Assembly (NCBI RefSeq): GCF_015832195.1
Contig: NC_052018.1
Location: 63,859,666 to 63,923,665, forward strand
DNA: 64,000 bases
Direction: 5' to 3'
From: Motacilla alba alba
Lineage: Eukaryota > Chordata > Aves > Passeriformes > Motacillidae
In this document: piece after piece, positions 48,172-58,590 of the stretch
Numbering within the stretch: position 1 is the first letter of the stretch
How the letters are laid out: the number at the start of each line of letters is the position of its first letter
Notes under the pieces: model-generated
Seen by the model: only the letters and a program-made list of their open reading frames with translations
Databases searched by the model: none
What the model was told of the DNA's origin: nothing
Made by a program: the position numbers and the translations under genes

Positions 48172-48186
48172 GTTTCTAGAACACAT
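47874..48186 (-). CDS. TNFAIP3: TNFAIP3 exon 2, first coding exon
   Basis: The acceptor is TTTCAG, directly followed by ATG at 48186. The donor is AATG|GTAAGT at 47873. I chose the ATG at 48171 as the start because it gives MAGQ and aligns with the human MAEQ start, and because its context is strong (A at -3, G at +4). A second in-frame ATG is the first codon of the exon (48186) and would add MCSRN. The exon codes for the start of the OTU domain, including the catalytic Asp71 and the C-x2-C pair at residues 55-58. It ends in phase 1 after Asn99. Confidence 0.95.
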
Positions 48187-51100
48187 CTGAAATGAAAAAG
48201 AATCATTTTATTGGCATGTTAGTGTCCTTCTATCACAGTGCTATCACTTCTGCCATGACTGAGAAGGCACTTTCAGGGTGGGATTCTGGATGAAGTTTTG
48301 CCTAAAACAAGTACAGAGTGGATGCAGCCCATCTAAGCCTTTCATAAATAACGTTTTTTCAAAGCTCACATTCACTAACTTTTCTGCTTTACTCAGATAC
48401 AGACATTGATCAGCTTATCCCACTCATTTGCTAATATAATTTACTGTGATATTGAAGAGGATTTATGCATAAGTAAGGAAACTGCATCATCATTCAAAAA
48501 AAGCATTTAAATCAAAATGAGGATAAGAGAAGGCAAGGTCAAGGGAAGGGAAAATTATCCTGGAAACTTAACTAATTGATAATTGCACAGTGTAATCCCA
48601 TATGCACTTGCTGAATTTCAGGACCTTTCAAGCTCTTAACATGCCAAAAAAAAGCAGTTAATGACCACTTCAGATTTCCAGAGCCCATACATTCTGAGCA
48701 GTGATGGTCAGTAGAGCACAGGAAGAGCACAAAGAATTGCAGGCTGTGCTAGTATCAGTCCCACACTTACAGCGGCCAGATATGGTAGATAAGGAATTTG
48801 TCACTCGAGGACAGGCTTAGGTTACTTTTCCTGAGGCTCTTTGTATTTTGTGAGCAGCAGAGCTATAGCTCAGAAGTGCTTGTGTCGTATGTGGGGGTGC
48901 AGACTGCAGTGCCACTATTACTCAGTGGTAAGTCAACAGAGCTGAAAAAGCATTTCCATTTGGCTCAAAACCCCCAATATATTTCCACAGTAGGACATGT
49001 AATGTTTACTGCTCTGCATCCCTCTCTTCAGTAACTCTGGCCTCATGGGGTACAGCAGGAACAACAAAAAAAGAAACCCATAACCTCAAATCTGCTACAT
49101 TCTATGAAATTCTTACTCAGAGGACATTAACTTTGTGGCTACTTAGAGCCAAACGTAGGGACCACATCCTTCAAAACCCCTGTGCACTACAGTAAGAACA
49201 ATAATAACAACAACAACAACCTGTTTTTACAGGGAGAGACTCTCCATGCTGTCCACAAACATTCTTGCTTTGTTTAAAAACAAAGCAAAAATTGTATCAA
49301 GACAAAAGTATGCATGCCTAAAATGTTTAGAGTATAGCTAGTCACATCAGGAGAACCTACCACTGTGATTATGAATCTAGGGACAAGTATCAAGCCATAT
49401 ATGTGTATCAATCTCAGGACATCAAGTACAGGGAAACAAGAAGCAACTAAAAATTGTTTATGCAACTATTAGGAAGTTTTCTCAGGGAGATGGGAGGCAC
49501 AGAGAGAGGAAGAACTCCAGCCTGACAGACCAACGAGGAAGGCATTCCCAGGTCTATAGAGGCAGAAGACCCTGCTGGCACAGAAGGACTTTGGCACCTC
49601 CTTCCCCCCAGGGAAATAGTTGCTTTCTCCTCTTCACCCAGACACTTCCATTGGCAACATCCACCTCCAAATGCCCAGCCAAAGTTTTTGAAAAGACCCT
49701 CTCAGGGTGAGAGGGGACCTCAAACTCCAGGTGCCAAGAGCTGAGCTCTGTAACCTCTCTCAGAACCAGGTGATGGAGAGATAACCTGACAAGCCCAAAA
49801 TAGAAACAGTTGAAACAGGCGATGCTACAAAGTCCTACTTCAGGGTGATGTCATTCACACACCCTAAGAGCACAAGGGACAGTGTGCAGAGCTGTCACAT
49901 CCTGCAACATATGGAAAAGCTTTCCTTCAGGTAATAAAGATGGCATATTCTTATCATTCCCCCACCAGCACACAGCCTTAAAATGAAAATTACCTATTTT
50001 CTCATCCACTTTCCTCACCCATATAGTTTTACACATGCTATTTAGGTAATCCTGCATTTAAATGTATGAATGAGTCTAAAAAGGAAATATAAACAACCCC
50101 TTACCTGTGATAACCACAGGTCTGCTTTGCTCTGAGATGACCAAAGTACTGAATTCCTTACTTATGTTAGTAGAAACATTGAGTCAATGGGATTTTTTTA
50201 CACGAATAAAGATTAATCACATGACTAAGCACTACCGGCATTGACTCCTGAAATGGTTATTTCCAGCTTTAAGTAACAAAAAGTACTGAGTTTACAGAAG
50301 CACTCACTGAAACTACATTATTCGAGACTATGCTCTAGGGGCATTTTTCCCCTCCACACGTGGAAATTACTGCCTCTGCTATTTACAGTCATAAATGTGA
50401 ACCATGGCAAAAGCCAAGCAACCCTTATTTTCAAAATCAATGTGATGAAACAAACAGAACTCAACAGACATCTAAGCTGAAGATTTAAAAGTAGAAAACT
50501 GAGCTACAGTTATATCAGTTTATAGTCTACTGTGCTTTGCTGTGTGCTATGCTACTTTAACCTTCTCACAAGTAATGACTAGGAATTCCCAGAAAGGAAC
50601 AGCTGTAAACAATAATTAGAGACAGCATCCTTTCCAAAGGTGTAATGCTGAGGATGCTGGGCTTGGGAAAGCTGAATACTGTTCTGAGATCTGCCACTGG
50701 TTTCATAAAGTTATTTTCATTTTCTGTCTACTATCTGAAAACCGACAAGTTATAAACTTCTCCATAAAGTGCTAAAACTTCTTAAACAAACATGCTTAAT
50801 ACCTTTTGAGCCACCCGAGATTCTTCTGCCTGGGTCTTTGCTCGGTACAAAGCAAAACACAAGCACTACTCTTCGCCAAATCAGAAGATGAGGAGCGAGG
50901 CTCTTTAAAATCCCTCAGGACTGGCTTACACACAGTAAGTGTTCCGCGTTCTCAGCTCCCTGCCCTACTACTCCGCTGGGGGCCGGGCGTGCAAGGCGGA
51001 AAGGACACAGTACGGCCCGCCAGCTTCCCAGGAGAAGGAGCCCGAAGCTCCAGCGCGGATTTCCCCGCGGCACTCGCAGCAAGCCCGGCGGCGCTGAGCC

Positions 51101-51302
51101 CGCTCTGCGAGCCGCAGCAGCCGCGGAGCCCCCGCGGGCCGGGCCGGGCCGGGCCGGCAGCAGCGGGCACAGCGTCCCCGCCCGGCCGGGAGCCGGCGCA
51201 CGGGGCACGGCCGAGCCCGCCGCCAGACCCGCCTGGTCCCCCAGGCGCCCTCCTGCCACGGTGCAGCGGGCTCCGCCGGGCCCTGCCCAGAGCGGCGCTC
51301 AC
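48187..51302 (-). other. TNFAIP3: TNFAIP3 intron 1
   Basis: This 3.1-kb intron separates the untranslated exon 1 from the start-codon exon. Apart from the CpG island at its 5' end and a short AAC repeat at 49207-49221, I see no repeat family or extra exon in it. Confidence 0.8.
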
Positions 51303-51540
51303 CTCTCCGGGGCGGCTCCTCCTCCGGCCGATCCCGCCGTGACTCCTGCTCAGCAGTGAGGCTGAGGCGATGGCACGGAGCCGCGCTCAGGATCCATCAA
51401 CCCCCACCGTGCCGGGGCTCCTTCCTTCCCTTCTCTCCACCCTCTCCCCGCCGGAGCTCCTGCTGTTGCTGCCGCTGCCGCCGCTGCGGAATGAAGGGCT
51501 GAGCCCAGCCTCTTGTTTTTTTCCCTTTCTGTTTAAGCGC
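51303..51540 (-). other. TNFAIP3: TNFAIP3 exon 1 (5' UTR), 5' end approximate
   Basis: This is the inferred non-coding first exon. A strong donor (GAGAG then GTGAGC on the minus strand) puts the exon end at 51303, inside a CpG island and 3.1 kb upstream of the exon 2 acceptor. The transcription start cannot be read directly. The human gene has kappaB sites about 50-70 bp upstream of its start, which would put this start near 51.50-51.56 kb, next to or inside the long T tract of the minus strand. I see no convincing TATA box. The exon 1/2 layout (untranslated exon 1, start codon in exon 2) matches the mammalian gene. Confidence 0.7.
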
Positions 51541-51547
51541 CCGGGTG

Positions 51548-51569
51548 AAAAAAAAAAAAAAAAAAAAAA
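51548..51569. repeat. 22-nt A tract (T tract on the gene strand)
   Basis: This is an uninterrupted A run on the plus strand, between the kappaB pair and exon 1. Long A/T tracts resist nucleosomes and vary in length. Confidence 0.95.
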
Positions 51570-51604
51570 GGGAGATTGAAAACACAACACAAAAAAACCC
51601 CACC

Positions 51605-51614
51605 GGGGATTTCC
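51605..51614. promoter_or_regulatory. TNFAIP3: kappaB site 1 of TNFAIP3 promoter (GGGGATTTCC)
   Basis: This is an exact match to the NF-kappaB consensus GGGRNNYYCC. It reads GGAAATCCCC in the direction of the gene. The human A20 promoter has two close kappaB elements needed for induction by TNF, and this pair has the same arrangement. It lies about 65-110 bases upstream of the assumed exon 1 start. Confidence 0.85.
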
Positions 51615-51628
51615 ACCGGCAGAGCGCC

Positions 51629-51638
51629 GGGACTTTCC
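51629..51638. promoter_or_regulatory. TNFAIP3: kappaB site 2 of TNFAIP3 promoter (GGGACTTTCC)
   Basis: This is the classical kappaB decamer, 24 bases from site 1 (start to start). In gene orientation it reads GGAAAGTCCC. Two perfect sites this close, just upstream of an NF-kappaB feedback gene, are unlikely to be chance. Confidence 0.85.
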
Positions 51639-51715
51639 GGCCTGTGACAACCGCCGCGGCCGCTGCCGCCAGGGGGCGCCTCCGCCAGGCAGCCCCGCCG
51701 CCTCCCCGCCCGCCG

Positions 51716-51722
51716 TGACTCA
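51716..51722. promoter_or_regulatory. TNFAIP3: AP-1 consensus (TGACTCA) upstream of the kappaB pair
   Basis: This is an exact AP-1 heptamer 78 bases upstream of kappaB site 2, inside the CpG island. AP-1 and NF-kappaB often act together in inflammatory promoters. Function is inferred from the motif and position only. Confidence 0.45.
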
Positions 51723-52144
51723 CCCACGGGATTTTCGGGAGCCGAGATGTCATTTCTTCCTTCCTTATTCCTTTCCCCCCGGGCAGGGGGTTGCCCATCC
51801 CGTCCCGCAGGCTTCGCTCCGCTCACGGGCCGGCCCGCTGTTGCGTTGCTGGGTCCGGAAGAACTGCGTGTCCCTGCGCAGAGCGGCGGCCCGGCCGTGC
51901 CCCGCAGCCTGTGGCCGTGAGAGGCGGCTGCCCCGGGAGCCCTTCCCGTGTCCTCCTCCTCACGGGCACGTGTGGCAAAGCGCCTGCCCTGGCACACCGG
52001 TGTTCGGCTGCAGGTGCTGGGGTGTAGATGCCCACATCCCTGCCCCGTCATTCCAGCAGGACATTAAGAGGCCCGTCCCATGGAAAGTATTGCTCTTCCA
52101 GACGGTTTTCAGACCCAAACAAGTTTTTGGTTTTTTGTTTTGGC

Positions 52145-52168
52145 TTTTTTTTTTTTTTTTTTTTTTTT
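52145..52168. repeat. 24-nt T tract
   Basis: This is an uninterrupted T run on the plus strand, just past the upstream edge of the TNFAIP3 CpG island. Confidence 0.95.
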
Positions 52169-53952
52169 ATTTAGCTTGTACGTGCTCCACAGTTTTGGCT
52201 CTGTGTTGTAAATAACCCCAAGTGACTTCATTTCTTCAATTAGAGGTTAGGCCAATATAGAACCCCATAGTCCCAGGATGCTGGCATTTTTGGCGGGAGA
52301 TGTTACATGTGCTTTAATCCAGCCCTGCTCGAGGTCAGATTGTTGCAGGTAAAGAGCAGAACCTTGGGATAACACTATCAAGTCAGGGAGATCTTAGTGT
52401 CTGAATATGATTGTAAATTCTTGACTGCAACTAGCAGTTTGTAGGAATCATTAAATCTAATTATTGTAAACAATGCACACCTTTAAACAATGTGCTAATA
52501 TCTGTGCAGTGAAAAAAATCACTGAATAAAACCCCAATATTTAAGGCCTGTTAATATGATTTATGGATGGGATGTATGCTGGAAAAGGGGCAGTTTCTTG
52601 CTCAACAGCCTTACAATCTGAAGGCACCCAGAAATGAAATACAGTGGAACAAAGTTTCTCGCAGTATTAAAACACTTAATCTTCCCAGATAATGAGCTCC
52701 CGCCTGTTCCTGAGTATCCACTCCTCTCAGTGGCAGGATGAGAAGCCAGGGTTGCTGCACACTTTGAAATCAGGTCTTAAATATTGACTCCTTCAGAGAA
52801 CAGGTGGATTTTGGAAGAGTTCAGCTTTGAACTCCTTCACCTCACCTCCAGTAGCAGCAGGTGGCTCAGATAATTTGCTCATGTCACACAGCAGGGCTAT
52901 GTGGCAATATGATCTTTCCCAGGGTTTACAGGCCTATGCTGGCCCTGTACAGCACGCCATCCTTCTCCTCTGCCTTTGTTCAAAAAGAAGTCAGGGATAT
53001 GGCTGGAAAAAGAACCCCTTCAGGTTTTTTTTTCCTCCTCTCCTTGGAGAGTTTTCTTTTAAAGGTTTTTGTGGGTGTGTTGTTTTATTTTTCTTTTTGC
53101 TCCCCTAGCCACTCTACTGTCTTGGAAAGTATAGTTGGGTAGGAAGGCTCCGCATTTGATGATTGGTAATCTGAGGGGTGGCTAAAATCCAGGGAACTGG
53201 ATGCCTGAGGGAACTGGGCTTGCATAATTAGGGCAGCATCTGTGCTGTGATTTACACAGTATATGTTTCTGTCAGCATCTTACTGTTCTCTTCTCCTGGA
53301 CATTTTCCCCTATCCTCTCATGGGGACTGAGGTAGCAGATTGCTGAAGCGATCTGATTAGAGAAAAAACAATGTTTTTATCCAAAACATTTCTCTCATGT
53401 AATATGAAGCCCAGCCCCTCACAGAGTTTTACAGAAAGTACTAGAAGTGATGGAGGGTATAACTGTCGAGTAGGAATGATGAGCTAAGGTAGGGAGTAGG
53501 GAAAAAAGAGCCGAGTTGCACCCTGCTTTGTATAGGAAACTGCAGCAAATAAATTAACAAGTAGTCCTACCCATGATAGAGATGCTGAGACCCAGGAAAA
53601 CCTGAAAAGGCAACAGCTTATTTTTGGTTTCTAAATGGTAAGCACGTCTGAATATTAATAATTACTGTTTATACCTTGATAAACTCAAAGTTGATTGCAG
53701 ATTGCTAGAGCAGATGTTTATCAAGCAGGTCTGAGCAGGATGGCAGGAATTCATTTGATCTGAGTTTGCACAGCACAAAATAAAGTTCTGTCTTGTCAAC
53801 CGTAACTCCTCAGCAGTGTGGGAATACATTAAAAACATTAGCAACACCAGTAGTTATAGAATGCATGAATATACATTCCTCTTTTCTGAATGACTCTTGT
53901 TTGTTTTTTTTTGTAGTTATACCCTATAGTTTATCTCATAATTTATGGTATA

Positions 53953-53980
53953 ATGCTTATATTTCATGAAATATAAGCAT
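53953..53980. repeat. 28-bp perfect palindrome
   Basis: The sequence ATGCTTATATTTCA followed by its exact reverse complement gives a 28-bp palindrome with no spacer. It is AT-rich and lies 2.3 kb upstream of the TNFAIP3 promoter. Confidence 0.92.
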
Positions 53981-54692
53981 ATATACATATGTATAAAGTC
54001 AAGGAAAATTTTCTTCTTTAAAGTGTGTGTGTAAATACGCACACATACACACATAACTACTGACATGCACACATGTATTTTTAGGTATGTATGCATGTCT
54101 GCATCTCTTGAGGGAGGAGGGAAGTTCTTGGCATTAAGGACAGAATAGGAAATACTTTAATTTTCAGCTGTCTACATTCTGGTTAAGTGTAAGGGTGAAA
54201 CAGTCCACCCTTGTAAGTGGTAATGTTTACATAACCCTGGAGAAAGCTGTCACTGGGAATTGCAGAATATCCATTTTTTGTGAAAATTTAGGTAATCAGT
54301 TTCATGCACATCAATCAATAATGATTCCTTATTGTACTTGGGGAAAAAAAAGAAATCTCTCAAGGCCCCATTCAGGTCTGGATCTCTAAATTATTTTAAT
54401 TATTTTGCTTCTTTTTACTGTTCAGGAAGGAGTAGCTCATGCTCACTAAATTAAACCAAGACTTCAGAGTGTTCAGAACACCATTGCTAAATATTTGAGA
54501 GGCTGCACTAGGAAAGAATCATTGTTAAGACAGTACTCACATAATATTCAATGCTAGGATAATGACTGTAGTAATATTTATGGATAGTAACATTCAGACT
54601 TTTAACAGTTCAATCATTTACTGTGTCTTTTAATATCAGATAATTCCGTAAGAGGTGTGATTCATCTAGGAGGGAGGAAAAGGATCATTAAA

Positions 54693-54702
54693 GGGAAATC
54701 CC
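54693..54702. promoter_or_regulatory. Distal kappaB-like palindrome (GGGAAATCCC)
   Basis: This is a perfect kappaB-type decamer inside a wider near-palindrome that starts CATTAAA and ends TTTTAATG (54686-54710). It lies about 3.1 kb upstream of the promoter kappaB pair. A second G-run/AAAA/C-run motif lies at 54829-54841. It could be an upstream enhancer, but a single motif can occur by chance. Confidence 0.35.
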
Positions 54703-54899
54703 TTTTAATGCAAGAGCAGTGCTTGAGGTCATGCTTGAGTTCAGCACTTCTGTCTTCCAGGAGCTGTTCATTGCTTCTTTTCCTGGTGGAGAAGTGATGA
54801 GAGCTTGTCAGTGCAAAGGAAAGAGAGGGGGGAAAATCCCCTCTCAACACCTATCAGACAGAAAGATGGTGCTTATTACTGAATCAAGTAATGACGGTA

Positions 54900-54919
54900 A
54901 AACAAACAAACAAACAAAA
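54900..54919. repeat. (CAAA)n simple repeat
   Basis: About five AAAC units, close to the distal kappaB-like motifs. Confidence 0.85.
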
Positions 54920-55123
54920 CCAAAAAACCCCAAATCATGTCTGCCACTTAGATAGCAAGAGCTGAACTGGTTTTGTGATTTTTTTTTCCATTACACTTAT
55001 TACACTGAATGCAGTAAAAGAAACTACAGATTCCAAAGAAGACTTTTACCAGGGTATACTGGCAAGTGACTGTACTGGAAGTAGGGATTCTTATTTATGG
55101 CCTGGGGCCAAGGCTTCCTCTGC

Positions 55124-55125
55124 TT

Positions 55126-55160
<35 letters not shown>
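55124..55160. repeat. T tract followed by (GT)n
   Basis: About 24 T are followed by seven GT units. This is simple sequence, possibly an old retroposon tail, but no element body is visible beside it. Confidence 0.9.
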
Positions 55161-55162
<2 letters not shown>

Positions 55163-58100
55163 CTCATTTTCTCCTTCTTTTTAATATTTGTGAGAGAAGT
55201 GTCAGAAGTAAAGGGCTGGAACTGCACTGGGTTCAAAGAGGCTGAAAGTTCAAATCTTGCCTTAGCTCCTTTTGTTAACCTGAAGGTTAAGCTGTAAGGG
55301 TGGCATTCTCCCATTAAGGATGGTGAAGCAGTGTGGAAAATGAGCTATGGAGGCAAACACTGGACATTCTAAGAACAGGTTTTATTATCTGTACGGGGAT
55401 TAAGTATGGCATTAACCACACTGAAGACTGGCCTTAACCGTATACTTACCCCCTGGTCTGGAGGTAAGTTTCAGCAGTGTTGTCTGTGAAATGCATGATA
55501 AAGTTTAAGCAATGACGATAAAATCTTTGTAACTTGTTTTTTATTCCTCTGATATCTGTAGATACTGCAGCAAGCCTCAGGGCCCCTTAGAACTGCAGAC
55601 ATAGCTATGTATAGCTATATTTGAGACAGCAGCACAGCCCACCATTACTGACCCTCTTCAGTGCACAGTACCGAGAATTCCAACAAGACCCCAGCAAGAA
55701 ATAAGAGGAACATTATTTCTGCTTAGGAGAGCAAAGTGATTTCAGTAGATTTTGATGCAGGCTCAGACTAGACGTGTGGCTAAACTAAGTACAGCAGTAA
55801 AATGCCAAATTGAAGGCCCATTGACCTCACTGCCTTGTTTCTCACAAAGGTTGAGAAGCTGTCCAGGAAAGAGCATAGAAACAAGCTGGATTGTTCCCAG
55901 TACTTTTCCATCCTGTGCTTTTTCACAGTTTCTTGTGGGATTTGGGGCTGTGGCTTACATTCTGGCCCCTCAATTTCTCAGTTGTATCCTAAGTTTGTGA
56001 ATGTTTCTTTCCTCACACTTTTCTGTTATCATGCTTGTTTAACTTTGACAACATACTCTTTAGAATAGAATCTTTTCTTGTGTTGTGTTTGCTGTACTTT
56101 AACACCTAGACACATGGTTATTTACCATGCAGTGTGGTCCCTGCTTCCAGAGAGTTACCATCCATGAGTAGCAGACTTCATTTAACTGTGAACTACTACT
56201 GCCAGAATGGTCTTTGATTTAGGTTGAGGGTTGTAAGAACAAAGCACTGCATAGATAGCTCTGCAGAGGGATGGATTCTGCATAGGTATGTCTTTGCTTT
56301 CCAAAACTGCCTTAATGCGCAGAGCAGTGACTGGGTTTAGGTAGTGCAAGCCCAATCACTGTAGCTTTTAACTTGATCTTTAGGCTGGCATGACTGCTGT
56401 GCTACCAAAATGTCAGTGCACACCACAGCAGGGGACTCTAAAGCAGAGTCTGATTTTGGAGCTGTTTGCTTCAGCCAGCAGTTCAGCATTCCATGAGTCA
56501 GCAAGTGGTTAACAAATAAATAGCTGAAGATAATGCCTCATGTGAAATCAAGCAGGGACTACTGTTATTTTCCTTTCTATATTCCTATCTGATGAGATGA
56601 TCAGCTATTCTAACTTTAGGTATGAAGTAAGCATTTAGCACAAAGCTATATCCTCTGGGAGTGGATGGGAAGGGTCAAGGAATGCAACTAGCAAATACTT
56701 GCTCACTTAATTAAAGCTCTTACTCCTCTCTCCTCTGTTCCTCGAACAATTTCAACATGTAATGCAGTCAGTAAAACTTTCTTAGATAGAACAACCTGCT
56801 GTTCAGCAGACTTGCTAGTCTTCCCGATCTTTAGCATTCTGTATTTCTTTCCCAGTGAATTCTAGTTTCACTGGAAATTCTTACTTTCTCCCAAAATATA
56901 AGCAGTTTGTATGATCTGAATGGAAAAAAAAAAGAACTGCAAACTGTTCTCATTTTCTTTTATATATGTCCAATAATTTATTTTGTTATCTATGTTTCAA
57001 TTTATTAAGCTAGCCTTACACTCTAAAATAAGTAAAGCTATTTTGAATAGTTTTTAATTTCCATGTATTTGGTGCATATTTGAATGAGTGACTGTATCAT
57101 TCCTTGACAAAATGGGAAAACTGCTGATACTGTTTTCTCTCAAGATGGAAATATCTCTTCTCAGCAGCTCTTAGTGATGGAATTACATGGGGAGGGCTAA
57201 GTGAATAAAAAGTGACCATGTGAAGGTAATCTCAGTCATGAATCATAGAGCATGAAGCTTGTCATTCTTTTCTTCCGTAATTTTTGTAATTTCCCCCAAA
57301 TCATCTAAATGTGGAGAAATAGCCATGAAATATCAGTTTCTGCAATACTTGGTGAATGCTTCTGGCTGGCTTTTTATGTTCACGGTTTTCTAAACATGAC
57401 AGACAACAACACAGTCTGTCGAGCCTCTTGGGCTGTGTCAGGCCCATAACTGCTGCCACATGGCCAACATCTCTTTCAGGAACACACTGTTTTGATTTTG
57501 TTAGAGAGAACAGAATTGTGTGAGGGGTCTGGTACCAACAGCACTTACTGCAAATCCTGTTTTAGAGTTACTAGTTTAGATGTGAGAATTAATCTCAGTT
57601 GGCACACTCTCAACCAAACTGTTCAACTGGGATTTTACCTCAAAAGTGCTAAGCATTCAATAGGTTTCAGAATCTCATGTGTTAAGAGGTTAACTGCTTT
57701 CTGGGGCTGTTCAAAGCTCACAGCCTTCAGTGACAATGAGGAAGTGAATTCATTCCTGGACTTTCAAAGGCAGAGGAAAGGCATTTCCTTTGCGTAGAGC
57801 AAATTCTGTGCATGGGGAATAACATGAGAGGCTTTATGAGTGGCCAGAAATTCAAGTTAGCTTTCTAAATGTAGAGAAAATCTATCTGCCCTGTATCAGC
57901 AGTGCCAGAATTTCCCCAAGAAAGATACTTCCAAAGAAAGATATTTATTTACACATGGGAATTTACCAGCATATGCTGAATTACATAACAGAGTAGTTAT
58001 GTAAAATAACAAAAATCCATAGATTTTTTCCTAAAAGCTAACAGTCATCTCCCATCAGGGAAATGGTGAGTTTGCTTTGTAAACATGGGTTTAGTCAATG

Positions 58101-58522
58101 TCCATGAGGTGACTCTGATCATGTGTTTTAGCTCAAAAAGTACATTGTTTTCTTCTGAATTCAGAGTGAAGGGACTCCCCATTTTTGCAATGACAGCACT
58201 TGCTAGTAAGGCTAACATAACCTTTGATTCCTAACTTCACAGAGAGGATTTTTTAAGATTTCTGCTGTATACATGGGGGGAGTATGTTTTCATGTCATAT
58301 GTCCCACTTTTGTAATTTTTGATGCTTCAGAAGCAAACATTGTAGCTGCTTGCTACAAATTCCAGTTTACTCATTCAGGTGGAGGGAAGTAAAAATAGTC
58401 TCCGACAGCTTTAAGAATCATATAGGAAAAGGTAGTGTATCATGTCTAGGAGATATTATAGAAATATATGCATCTGTGGTGTATGTGGAACACCTCAAGA
58501 AATTATTTCTGTCCACATGGTT

Positions 58523-58590
58523 CTCGAGCATTAACAAAGGACTGTTTGATCTGGACCTCGAGCATTAACAAAGGACTGTCTGATCTGGAC
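58523..58590. repeat. 34-bp tandem duplication, two copies
   Basis: The unit begins CTCGAGCATTAACAAAGGAC and occurs at 58523-58556 and 58557-58590, with a single T/C difference. The near identity suggests a recent duplication. Confidence 0.92.

Larger units (their letters stand above)
50940..52040. promoter_or_regulatory. TNFAIP3: CpG island over TNFAIP3 promoter, exon 1 and start of intron 1
   Basis: The base composition changes sharply here to GC-rich with many CpG dinucleotides, while DNA on both sides is AT-rich. The island covers the exon 1 donor, the kappaB pair and the AP-1 motif. It also contains four GGGCC units in a row (51136-51155), which could form a G-quadruplex. Open frames in this stretch on both strands come from low stop-codon frequency and are not genes. 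Confidence 0.85.

Noticed and set aside
50806..52215. Several 70-180 codon frames on both strands around the TNFAIP3 promoter
   Set aside because: These are GC-rich shadow frames in the CpG island, with no homology or splice support.
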